From Algoriphagus sp. NG3 (GTDB lineage: Bacteria > Bacteroidota > Bacteroidia > Cytophagales > Cyclobacteriaceae), in contig NZ_CP139421.1 of NCBI RefSeq assembly GCF_034119865.1, positions 3,879,001 to 3,943,000 of the forward strand: a DNA stretch of 64,000 nucleotides. The letters run 5' to 3'. This document shows, piece after piece, positions 54,384 through 63,143 of this stretch; position 1 is the first letter of the stretch, and each line of letters begins with the position of its first letter. The notes below the pieces were generated by a model. It was not told the DNA's origin and did no database searches. It saw only the letters and a list, made by a program, of their open reading frames with translations. The position numbers and the translations under genes are program-made.

Positions 54384-55999
54384 AATCTAAACCAATCCAC
54401 ATCGGCAAATCCGCTGTCGTTGGTGATGGTATTTCTTATGGCAAAAAGCCCCACTTTAGCTCCTATCCACTTTCCGGGAACCGCCGTGAATGACTCTTCA
54501 ATTTGCTTGAAATTCTTTCCGTCTTCTGAATAAGAAAATGAGCATATTCCTCCTTTACTTACATTGACGCGTAGTTGAATTGTGTTTTTGTCCAATGTTG
54601 TGATTTCCTTTTTCACTTCAGCTTTACCATTCTCCGCATCAATGCAGGTGACATAGTTTAGAGCTATTCCGCTTTCAGTGCTTTCCAAAGCCAGATAAGC
54701 ATAACTCATTCCCATCACTATCAACCCTACCTGTTCGTTTTGCAGTTTTGGGTTTGGATTAAAACTGAGAGAAGTAGTGGTCGTAAATTCCTCTGCAGGA
54801 AATTTCTGTAAAAGCAGATTGGGAGCATCCCATAGATTTTTGGCGTCTTCGGGGAGCTGTGTTGTAAAGAGGCGCAATTTGCTCTCCGCCGGATTGGCAA
54901 AAGCCCAAGTAGCTTCAGGATTTGCCTGCCACTGCCATTGAAGTCCAATATTATCCCCATCAAACTCATCCGAATCGGCCGGGGTAGTGATCGCTTGATT
55001 AGCTTTCACTGCCGGTTTTTTAAAACTCAATACAGGTTGTCCTGTGCCATCCCCATCTGCATCCTCTCCCATGGTGGGCCAGTCATCTTTCCAACTCATA
55101 GGCTGCAAATGTGTGATCCTGCCATAAGCATCCACATCCTGAAAATGCACAAACCAATCCTCGCCCATGTCTGTATCAATCCAGGCACCTTGATGCGGCC
55201 CGTTAATTGGTGTATCCCCCTGCGCCAGTGAAATGTGTTCTTCGTAAGGCCCGTAGGGAGTTGAGGATCTTAAGATCAACTGCCAGCCTGTAGAGACACC
55301 ACCTGCCGGAGCGAATATATAGTAATAGCCGTTTCTCTTGTAAAACTTGGTGCCCTCCACAGTAGGATGTGCGTCGTGCCCATCAAAAACCAGTTTACCA
55401 GCCCCTGTGGTCTTAGTACCTTCCCAATTCATCGGCTTTACCACCAATACACTTTTGATGCCTGCACGACTTCCTGCATAGGCATGGGACAAGTATGCTT
55501 TACCATCCTCATCCCAAAGCGGACAGGGATCAATCAACCCTTTGCCAGCTTCCACCAGCACAGGTGCTTCCCACTTGCCCAGCGGATCCTTGGTTTTCAC
55601 CATGTAAATCCCAAAATCCGGATCCCCCCAATAAATGTAGAATTCCTCTTCATGATATCGGATGGCAGGAGCCCAAACCCCATTTCCATGTTGAGGAGTA
55701 TAAAAATGATCTACCGGAACTTGACTTTCCAAGGCATAATTCACTAGAGTCCAATTCACCAAATCCTTTGAATGAAGAATAGGCAATCCAGGCACGGCAT
55801 TGAAACTTGAGGCTGTCATGTAGAAATCCTCTCCTACCCGTACTACATCGGGATCAGAATAATCCGCATGTAAAACGGGATTGATGTAAGTCCCGTCACC
55901 TTGATCGGCAACCCAGACTTTGGACACCTCATTTTGCTGCGCCAAGACAGAACTTGTAGCAGCGATTAAAACGCAAATGCTATAAATTATTTTTTTCAC
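54374..55999 (-). CDS. glycoside hydrolase family 43 with C-terminal concanavalin-like domain
   Basis: 541 residues. Signal peptide ending SVLAQ. Five-bladed propeller catalytic domain (about 30-320): the base Asp in HADYSDPDVVRVGEDFYMTA, GNGVWAPAIRYHEEEFYIYW, and the acid-region LSHAYAGSRAGIKS. A C-terminal beta-sandwich (about 350-540; IGLQWQWQANPEATWAFAN, VGLIVMGMSYAYLALE) matches the GH43_C2 type. Likely an alpha-L-arabinofuranosidase or beta-xylosidase trimming pectin side chains; exact activity unknown. It starts 11 bp after the pectin methylesterase stop. Confidence 0.92.
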   Translation of the reverse strand: MKKIIYSICVLIAATSSVLAQQNEVSKVWVADQGDGTYINPVLHADYSDPDVVRVGEDFYMTASSFNAVPGLPILHSKDLVNWTLVNYALESQVPVDHFYTPQHGNGVWAPAIRYHEEEFYIYWGDPDFGIYMVKTKDPLGKWEAPVLVEAGKGLIDPCPLWDEDGKAYLSHAYAGSRAGIKSVLVVKPMNWEGTKTTGAGKLVFDGHDAHPTVEGTKFYKRNGYYYIFAPAGGVSTGWQLILRSSTPYGPYEEHISLAQGDTPINGPHQGAWIDTDMGEDWFVHFQDVDAYGRITHLQPMSWKDDWPTMGEDADGDGTGQPVLSFKKPAVKANQAITTPADSDEFDGDNIGLQWQWQANPEATWAFANPAESKLRLFTTQLPEDAKNLWDAPNLLLQKFPAEEFTTTTSLSFNPNPKLQNEQVGLIVMGMSYAYLALESTESGIALNYVTCIDAENGKAEVKKEITTLDKNTIQLRVNVSKGGICSFSYSEDGKNFKQIEESFTAVPGKWIGAKVGLFAIRNTITNDSGFADVDWFRFRK

Positions 56000-56010
56000 T
56001 AAATCTCCTG

Positions 56011-56991
56011 TTATTGATTACTTCTATTCTTGGGATCCCAACCATCTTCTCCAGCTAGGACAGACTCTACCGTGTATTTTGCAGCTTTTTCAGCCGTCAA
56101 TTGATGTGACCAAGGTGCACGCTGGGAAGGATTTGCTCCAGGGCCTGAAGAAGCGAATTCCGCATAGTATGCCGTTTTCTCTGCATTTGGCTTATTCCAG
56201 TTATGCCATCCCTCGGGTTTGATATGGCTTCCCATTTCAGTATTGATGAAAACTGTCTGCGCATAATCACGCCAAGGCCTTCCTAAGTAAGCCGAGGAAT
56301 TTTCACCTTCACCTGTCAGTTTGCAATTGATGAAAACAAAACCGAATTCTGTTGCTTCCTCTGTGGATGCAGCGGTTACATAGCTTCCTCCTTTTTTGGA
56401 GAAAATCTCACAGTTTTCAAATACCGCTGTGGACCAACCGAAGATAAAATCAACTGTCCCTTCTATATAGCAATCCTTATAATATTGTCTGCTACGATCC
56501 CCGTGTGGATATAGTGTATCCTGAAAGCCCAAAAACCTACATTGCTCGAACATGACCTTATCACCGTCCACTCGAACAGCCACTGCCTGTCCCACAGGGC
56601 CGGATGAATTCTCAAACGTGATATTCTTGGCATAGAAACCGTCTCCAAAAACGAAGAAGCTGGTGGAACCAGTAGTGCCCATTTCTTCTCCAAACTTGTT
56701 TTTCTTTTGGGCAAAGTCATCGTGAGTCACTACGGTGATTTCAGCATCTTCGCCTATCAAAGAAATATTGGTTTTCGATGCTGCCAGCACCAATTTCTCC
56801 TTGTAAATACCCGGTTTGAGAAGGATCTTGGTTTCATTTTTCCGGAAATCCGGAACGGCATCAAACGCCTCCTGAATGGTCTGAAAATCCCCTGAACCAT
56901 CTTTAGCCACCACAAAGTCAAACTCCTGACTTTGCGCCAGCAAAGAAAAAGCACCAAGTAGAAGTGTAAGCACTACCTTAATCATCTGCAT
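56011..56991 (-). CDS. pectin methylesterase (CE8)
   Basis: 326 residues, single catalytic domain with signal peptide ending SLLAQS. Catalytic motifs: GPVGQAVAVR (Gln), LGFQDTLY (Gln-Asp), TVDFIFGWSTAVFENCEI (Asp) and LGRPWRDYAQTVF (Arg). It de-esterifies homogalacturonan to give GH28 and PL1 access. Its start overlaps the GH105 stop by 14 bp. It is the stand-alone relative of the CE8 half of the fusion at 48664-50586. Confidence 0.95.
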   Translation of the reverse strand: MQMIKVVLTLLLGAFSLLAQSQEFDFVVAKDGSGDFQTIQEAFDAVPDFRKNETKILLKPGIYKEKLVLAASKTNISLIGEDAEITVVTHDDFAQKKNKFGEEMGTTGSTSFFVFGDGFYAKNITFENSSGPVGQAVAVRVDGDKVMFEQCRFLGFQDTLYPHGDRSRQYYKDCYIEGTVDFIFGWSTAVFENCEIFSKKGGSYVTAASTEEATEFGFVFINCKLTGEGENSSAYLGRPWRDYAQTVFINTEMGSHIKPEGWHNWNKPNAEKTAYYAEFASSGPGANPSQRAPWSHQLTAEKAAKYTVESVLAGEDGWDPKNRSNQ

Positions 56992-58210
56992 TCGTTAGTG
57001 CTTCGTACTGCAATGAGGCTAGAATAAAAGGCCCAACACCCTTGGGGTCGTTCTCCCGGATCACTTCACCTATGTAGTATTCATAGGAACCGTCACGGTA
57101 TGGATTTCCACCAAGACCAGCCACTCCACAAACATTGGTCAAGCTGATTCCCCCATCCGCATCTTCGCGGACAAATTCAGTCAACATGCCTTCATAAGCT
57201 TTCTTACCTGCAGCCAGGTCATTTTGATCCAAATACCCTTTTTCCGCACCTTTCAGCAGAAAATAGGTAAACATTCCTGTGGCGGATGACTCTAGGTAAT
57301 TCCCTTCACGGGTTCCCTGATCTACCACTTGATACCAAACACCCTCTTTGGTCTGGTATCTCTGGATACCTTTAGCCAGTTTCTGGGCAATGGCAATGAT
57401 ATCATCACGTTTTGGGTGGTCAGCAGGGAGAAAATCCAGCACATCGACCACCGCCATCGCAAACCAACCTATACTTCGCCCCCAATAGTTCGTAGAAAGA
57501 CCCGTCTCTGGATCAGCCCATTTCTGTTCCTTGCTTTCGTCATAGGCATGATGAAACAGACCGGTTTCCTCACTATACCCATATTTATCCATCACTATAA
57601 TCTGGTTTGCCACATCATCAAAAAGTGCAGGCTCATCGAATGTAGCTGCATATTGTGCCAAAAATGGAGATCCCATGTATAATCCATCCAACCACATCTG
57701 GTGCGGATAGACTTCCTTATGCCAAAAACCTCCTTCTGAGTTTCTTGGGTGATTTCGCATCTGATCCCGCAATTCCTCAATGGCTAATTTGTACTTTTCC
57801 TCCCCAGACTCTTCGTAAAGATTGATCAGGAACTTTCCTCCATTGACCCGGTCAATATTGAAATCCGTCTTCTTATAGGTAAGGATATTTCCGGCGCTGT
57901 CCACCATGAAATCGGCAAACTTCTTGGTATAGTCATAAAACCTCTGCTCTCCCTTATCCTTCCATACAGCCTGCATGGAAGACATGATCAAGCCATGGGT
58001 ATATTCCCATTTCGGCTTTTCGTTGAAATCCAGTGTCCATCCCTCTGGATTACGGGCGATTTCGGAATCAGCCATCCAGACCGAATAGGGCTTATCCGTT
58101 ACCTTTTCCGATGCTGAGTTTTCTTTCTCTTGGGCTCTTTCACTGCATGAGGCGATGGAAATTGCCATGCTGCCTAGCAAGAGAGCTAATGGAAATAATT
58201 TGGTTTTCAT
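56978..58210 (-). CDS. GH88/GH105 unsaturated rhamnogalacturonyl hydrolase lipoprotein
   Basis: 410 residues. Lipobox SIASC (Cys22). Alpha6/alpha6 barrel with the GH105 marks FWHKEVYPHQMWLDGLYMGS (catalytic Asp), NYWGRSIGWFAMAVVDVLDF and a C-terminal GNPYRDGSYEYYIGEVIREN. It removes the unsaturated uronic acid left on oligosaccharides by pectate or rhamnogalacturonan lyases. The lyase that feeds it could be the PL1 enzyme of operon 1; no PL9, PL10 or PL11 gene is visible here. Confidence 0.93.
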   Translation of the reverse strand: MKTKLFPLALLLGSMAISIASCSERAQEKENSASEKVTDKPYSVWMADSEIARNPEGWTLDFNEKPKWEYTHGLIMSSMQAVWKDKGEQRFYDYTKKFADFMVDSAGNILTYKKTDFNIDRVNGGKFLINLYEESGEEKYKLAIEELRDQMRNHPRNSEGGFWHKEVYPHQMWLDGLYMGSPFLAQYAATFDEPALFDDVANQIIVMDKYGYSEETGLFHHAYDESKEQKWADPETGLSTNYWGRSIGWFAMAVVDVLDFLPADHPKRDDIIAIAQKLAKGIQRYQTKEGVWYQVVDQGTREGNYLESSATGMFTYFLLKGAEKGYLDQNDLAAGKKAYEGMLTEFVREDADGGISLTNVCGVAGLGGNPYRDGSYEYYIGEVIRENDPKGVGPFILASLQYEALTNADD

Positions 58211-58291
58211 TGTGTAGTATGCGGGAGGTTAGTTTGGGAAATTGGCCTTACAAAACTCCGTAAGGCCATTAAATTTAACTCAAAGGAGTTT

Positions 58292-59974
58292 CTAGAAGTA
58301 CCCCTCGTTTTGAGTAAACTCATCCTTATTGGTGATCGCATCCAATTGCTTTTGAGGTATTGGTCTCAGATTATGAAAAGGCTGGATATTTGGCGCAGCA
58401 TCAGGATTAAAGGCTCTGACACGTTCCACAAGCTTGCCGGTTCGTTTTAAATCAAACCAGCGAATTTGCTCTCCCGCGAATTCTCTGGCCTTCTCGTCTA
58501 AGATTAAATCAAGGGTCAAATCAGCAGCAGATACTTCCATGGCTTGCTCTTGTCCGGGAAGAGCAGCTCTTCTTCTGATAGCATTAAAGTATTCCACGGC
58601 TTCGGAAACATTCCCCTGGTTCAGTTCTGCTTCTGCCACAAGCATGTACATTTCAGCAAGTCTTATCACATATGCATCCCGCTGACCTTGTTGCTGAGCA
58701 ATAGTAGGGCGGCTAGGATCCATAAATTTCTTCAGGGAAATATACCTGTCCCTAACTCTTGGAGATCCATCGGGATTATAAGTTCTGTTTCTATCGATCA
58801 CTGTATAGGGTAGAGCATCTTTCTGAGCATCTGTCAGCGGATATTTTGTAGCAAAGATGGCTGTATCCCCTTCAGCAAATGTCACTGACTTATCATTCCC
58901 ATTACTAAGTGGAAGATCGTATGTCCCTGGATTATTACTATACCAAGCTGTCTGAAAGGTAACATCGTATCTGCTATCTACGGACTCATCGAATAAATCC
59001 AACAAAAAAGTCGTGGGCATAAATCTGGCAAAAGGACGGCCATTCTGAATATCACGGGCCATTCCCGACAGTTGGTCATAAGTCATTAAATAGAACAAAT
59101 GACTGTTGTTTCCTCCGTCTCTCAAAAGGATATCGTCTCCACTGGGTGTCTCAAGTTCACGGTTAAAGATCAGATCAGAAGTGAAATTCACAATCCAAAC
59201 GGCTTCTGAATTTCGCACGTTATTGATATTCCACAGTTGTTCATAGCTATCTACAAGAGAAAAATTATATTCATCAATAACTTTCTTGGCCAGTCTTGAT
59301 GCTTCGGCATCGTTACCTCTTGTCAAATGCATCCGGGCAGCAAAGGCCTCAGCTGCAGGCTTGGTCGCCCGACCGTATTGATCAGGGCTTACGGTGAGGT
59401 TGTCCATCGCAAACTGCAGATCTTCGAAAATCTGTGTATAGAACTCATCTACCGAGTTGCGTTGAGCTGTACTATGAATTGAAGTCACTTCCTCCAAAGA
59501 TAGGTGAACACCACCCCATGTCTCCACAATATGCCAAAGGTAAAACGCCCGAAGAAACCTTACTTCCGCCATCCTTAAGATCTTTTGATCCTCTGAAAGA
59601 GGTGAATCGGGAATCCTTCCTACAGCAGTATTGGTAGCATTAAGTGCAGCATACAATCTGGTCCAGAGAAAATCAATATGAACATTCTCTCCACTTAAAT
59701 CCGCATTATAAAGGGCTGCTGCGGGATTTTCCATCCCGTTTGCCCTCGTAAAGATATCCGTACCCAAGTCGGAAAGGGTCATTCCGTGCTCCTTGCCATA
59801 CCAAAATCTCATCGGTGTATAACAGGTGTTTACCAATGCTTCTATCCCTTGAAGGGTATTGTAATAGCCGTCAGCTGTCAAGCCCGTCCTATTTTCTTCT
59901 TCAAGAAAATCCGCACAGGAAGAGACCCCTAAAGTAAGACATATTAGCAATGCTATAATTTTATAATTTTTCAT
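58292..59974 (-). CDS. SusD/RagB glycan-binding lipoprotein, pectin operon 2
   Basis: 560 residues from the ATG at 59974, which gives a signal peptide and lipobox (LGVSSC, Cys20) followed by ADFLEEENR. SusD pattern: GIEALVNTCYTPMRFWYGK, MAEVRFLRAFYLWHIVETWG, and near the end VIRLAEMYMLVAEAELNQGN, IRRRAALPGQ, LILDEKAREFAGEQIRWFDL. It works with the SusC gene 29 bp upstream. Clearly different from the SusD of operon 1, suggesting a different pectin fragment as ligand. Confidence 0.95.
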   Translation of the reverse strand: MKNYKIIALLICLTLGVSSCADFLEEENRTGLTADGYYNTLQGIEALVNTCYTPMRFWYGKEHGMTLSDLGTDIFTRANGMENPAAALYNADLSGENVHIDFLWTRLYAALNATNTAVGRIPDSPLSEDQKILRMAEVRFLRAFYLWHIVETWGGVHLSLEEVTSIHSTAQRNSVDEFYTQIFEDLQFAMDNLTVSPDQYGRATKPAAEAFAARMHLTRGNDAEASRLAKKVIDEYNFSLVDSYEQLWNINNVRNSEAVWIVNFTSDLIFNRELETPSGDDILLRDGGNNSHLFYLMTYDQLSGMARDIQNGRPFARFMPTTFLLDLFDESVDSRYDVTFQTAWYSNNPGTYDLPLSNGNDKSVTFAEGDTAIFATKYPLTDAQKDALPYTVIDRNRTYNPDGSPRVRDRYISLKKFMDPSRPTIAQQQGQRDAYVIRLAEMYMLVAEAELNQGNVSEAVEYFNAIRRRAALPGQEQAMEVSAADLTLDLILDEKAREFAGEQIRWFDLKRTGKLVERVRAFNPDAAPNIQPFHNLRPIPQKQLDAITNKDEFTQNEGYF

Positions 59975-60002
59975 TGTTTTCAAATTTTGGGTTTGTAAAA
60001 AA

Positions 60003-63000
60003 TCACAGTTCAATATTGACTCCGAATAACAACTGTCGTGTCATAGGAAAGCTCAAATTCCCTCCACGCTCAGGATCATAACCACCTAAGTCGCTCCATA
60101 CAAAATAGTTTTTGGCCGTAGCATATACCCGCACCCGGGAAATAGACAGATTTTCTATCAACTGTTGAGGCAGATTATAACCTAAGGTGATATCCCTCAC
60201 TTTCACAAAAGATCCGTCAGCATAGCGTAAAGTCGAGAAATACCTGGCATTTCCGGTACTTGTACCGGCATTGGGCCGAGGATATGCATTGGTAGGATTT
60301 TCGGGAGTCCAATAATCAACCCTTGGGCCATTTTCACGGGCATCTATTTTATAAGACCCGTTTGCTTCACTCACGATCATGTTCCCTTGGCGAGCGAATA
60401 CAAATACACTGAGGTCAAATCCTTTATAAGACACTCTGTTATTCACACCCAAGTTGAATTTAGGGACATTACTCCCCAAAATAGTTCTGTCATCAGGAGT
60501 AATAATCCCATCACCGTTCTGGTCTTTCACCTTTATTTCCCCTACTTCCTGCTGATTTTCTCTAGCCTGATCCTCTTCTCCCAGTTGCCAGATACCGGTT
60601 TTCTCATAATCAAAATAAGAAGAGATAGGATATCCTACGAACCAGCCGTTTGCCAGATCGCGGTCTCCTTCCACCAATTCCATTATTTCCTCCTTGTTGT
60701 GGGTAAAGGTGAAGTCGGTACTCCATTTGAAGCCAGTCGGCTGATCGATGTTAATCGTGCTCAACAATAATTCTATACCCCTATTTCTGGTCTTTCCCAC
60801 GTTGTCCCACGCACTGGTAAAACCTGAGGTAGCAGGAACAGCGCGTTCTATCAAGAGGTCACTTGTATTCTGCTCATAGATATCTACCGAACCGGTAACC
60901 CTGTTATTAAAGAAACCGAAGTCAATACCAAAATTCAAACTCGCAGTCTCCTCCCATCCAAGAGAAGCGGCTATGAGGGAAGGGTAATAGCCAAATGCGG
61001 CAGTTTCAGATGAGCCTTCGTCCCAGGCATACGTACTTTTGCTCAATCCTCCCAGAGTCTGATAAGCCGAGACAGCAGAATTACCTGAAATTCCATAGCT
61101 CAACCTGAATTTCAACTCACTTATAGTGGAATTATCCACTAGGAATCCTTCCTCCTTTGCCAACCATGAAACTGCCGCTGAAGGGAAAAAACCCCATTTA
61201 TTACCAGCTGCCAAAACGGATGATCCATCCGCCCTCAGCACACCATTGAAAATGTATTTATTTTTGAACTTGTAATTCACCCGTGTGAAAAACGACGCCA
61301 GGGAAGTTTCTATGAGTTCACTGTTGATTCGAATCCCTTCTTGGGAAGCTCCTAGGTTATGAAAAAGCATGGTCGGGGATAATAAGTCCAGCCCCTCTGC
61401 GAAATATTCCTCATTGCGTGTGGCCCACATACTTTGCCCAAGCAACACCTGAAAATCATGGTCAGTACTGGCTTTGGAGTAAGTCACGAAATTTTCCCAA
61501 GTAACTCTAGAAGCCATATTATTGGTAGCGCTGGCTACAGTGCGTCCATCCGATCCTACATCGATGGTATTTTCTCCCATAAACACCCCTCTACGGGAAT
61601 TGGAATTATCCAAGCCAAGCCTGGAGGTGAAATTGACTGATGTAACCGGTTTCCATTCCAAACTCACATTTCCAAAGAATCTTCTGTTGATTTCATTGTC
61701 CATGTAATTACCGGGGATCTGGTCATTGAGAGGATTTACAGTGACGCCATCACCAAGGGGAAGGGTAATTATTTCGCCTGCTCCATCGTAAGCTGCGCCA
61801 AGAGGGCTGATTTTATTTGCCCAGTTGAGAGGATCTCTTCTCCTATCCTGATCCTTCAAAGTGTACATGATATTGGTGGACAATTTCAGCTTGTCGCTTG
61901 CTTTATAATCGACCGCCATTCTACCACTGTAGCGCTTGAGTTCATCGTTTTCAAACAAACTCTGCTCATCAAAGTACTCCATAGAGAAGTAGTAGTTCAC
62001 TTTTTCATCCGCTCCTGCTACGCTTACCTGATAATTCTGCTGAGCCCCTGTTCCGATCACTTCATTTGCCCAATCGGAATAAATCCCGTTTCTGAAATTC
62101 TCCAATTGCTGGGGAACAAAAATATTCCCGTCATCTTCAGGACTGCTCCATTCGCCTACGGTTCTTCTGGATTCCCTTCTAAAATCCACCCATTCCGGCC
62201 CTGTCATGATGTAATCGTAGTCATCCAAACTCTGAGTGCTATAGTAGCTGTTGATAGACACTTTAGGCTTGCCCTGTGCACCTCTTTTGGTCGTGATCAG
62301 TATTACCCCGTTTGCTCCCAGCGTACCATATATGGCAGTAGAAGCAGCATCTTTGAGCACTTCTATAGAGGCAATATCATTGGGGTTCACATCCAGGGTG
62401 CTGCCATAGATGATTCCATCCACCAATACGAGAGGGTTGTTACCAGCATTTAAGGACCGGTTTCCCCTCAGCCTGATGTTCAGACCAGCCCCTGCTTGTC
62501 CACTGGATTTGGTAAGGTCAAGTCCAGGCACCTTTCCCTGCATCACCTCCAAGGCATTAGTCACGGGTATTGCTGTCAAATCCTCGTCTCTTACTGAGAC
62601 CACAGAGCCTGTCAGGTCTGATTTCTTCACCGTACCATACCCTACTACTACGACTTCGCCAAGGTCTTGCATGTCGTATTTCATCGAGACATTTAGTTCG
62701 CTCTGGTTATTGACCGCTACTTCTTGGGAAACAAAACCAATAAAGGAGAAAACCAACGTAGCTCCTTCTTCCGGTACTTGTATTTCAAATTTACCGTCTA
62801 GGTCGGTAGTCACTCCTTGCGTAGTCCCTTTGATGATTACTGACACTCCTGGTAAGGGTTCAGTATCCTCTTCAGTAATCACAGTACCTGAAACGACCCT
62901 GCTTTGGGAAAAAGCAATCGATTGCACTGAGAGTGAAAAAATAATGCCCAGGAGAATTTGGCAGTATTTTACTTTGAAAACATCTCTTGTGAACGGCTCT

Positions 63001-63029
63001 TGTACCGTTTTGTAGAATTTTCTAAACAT
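60003..63029 (-). CDS. SusC/RagA TonB-dependent transporter, pectin operon 2
   Basis: 1008 residues. A long n-region then a signal peptide ending SIAFSQ, carboxypeptidase-like domain (RVVSGTVITEEDTEPLPGVS), plug (VVVVGYGTVKKSDLTGSVVS, NIRLRGNRSLNAGNNPLVLV) and barrel ending QLLFGVNIEL. It imports pectin-derived oligosaccharides with the downstream SusD. No anti-sigma extension. The palindrome GCAATCGATTGC at 62914-62925 lies inside the signal-peptide codons. Confidence 0.96.
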   Translation of the reverse strand: MFRKFYKTVQEPFTRDVFKVKYCQILLGIIFSLSVQSIAFSQSRVVSGTVITEEDTEPLPGVSVIIKGTTQGVTTDLDGKFEIQVPEEGATLVFSFIGFVSQEVAVNNQSELNVSMKYDMQDLGEVVVVGYGTVKKSDLTGSVVSVRDEDLTAIPVTNALEVMQGKVPGLDLTKSSGQAGAGLNIRLRGNRSLNAGNNPLVLVDGIIYGSTLDVNPNDIASIEVLKDAASTAIYGTLGANGVILITTKRGAQGKPKVSINSYYSTQSLDDYDYIMTGPEWVDFRRESRRTVGEWSSPEDDGNIFVPQQLENFRNGIYSDWANEVIGTGAQQNYQVSVAGADEKVNYYFSMEYFDEQSLFENDELKRYSGRMAVDYKASDKLKLSTNIMYTLKDQDRRRDPLNWANKISPLGAAYDGAGEIITLPLGDGVTVNPLNDQIPGNYMDNEINRRFFGNVSLEWKPVTSVNFTSRLGLDNSNSRRGVFMGENTIDVGSDGRTVASATNNMASRVTWENFVTYSKASTDHDFQVLLGQSMWATRNEEYFAEGLDLLSPTMLFHNLGASQEGIRINSELIETSLASFFTRVNYKFKNKYIFNGVLRADGSSVLAAGNKWGFFPSAAVSWLAKEEGFLVDNSTISELKFRLSYGISGNSAVSAYQTLGGLSKSTYAWDEGSSETAAFGYYPSLIAASLGWEETASLNFGIDFGFFNNRVTGSVDIYEQNTSDLLIERAVPATSGFTSAWDNVGKTRNRGIELLLSTINIDQPTGFKWSTDFTFTHNKEEIMELVEGDRDLANGWFVGYPISSYFDYEKTGIWQLGEEDQARENQQEVGEIKVKDQNGDGIITPDDRTILGSNVPKFNLGVNNRVSYKGFDLSVFVFARQGNMIVSEANGSYKIDARENGPRVDYWTPENPTNAYPRPNAGTSTGNARYFSTLRYADGSFVKVRDITLGYNLPQQLIENLSISRVRVYATAKNYFVWSDLGGYDPERGGNLSFPMTRQLLFGVNIEL
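62914..62925. promoter_or_regulatory. LacI-type operator core inside the susC 2 coding start
   Basis: GCAATCGATTGC, exact copy of the cores at 35714-35725 and 48459-48470, 104 bp downstream of the ATG. In frame it encodes part of QSIA. It may be an intragenic operator acting as a roadblock, or chance. Confidence 0.4.
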
Positions 63030-63143
63030 AGGTTTTTGGGTAAAATTGTGGTTCTAATAGCTATCTCTTACTTAAATCTGAATCCAGATCCTTAGCCAAT
63101 CAAATGGCACCTAAATCGCATTTATAATTAATTCAACTTCTGA

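Noticed and set aside
54727..54969. 80-codon frame inside the GH43 gene on the same strand
   Set aside because: It is an alternative frame within a well supported gene and has no family features.
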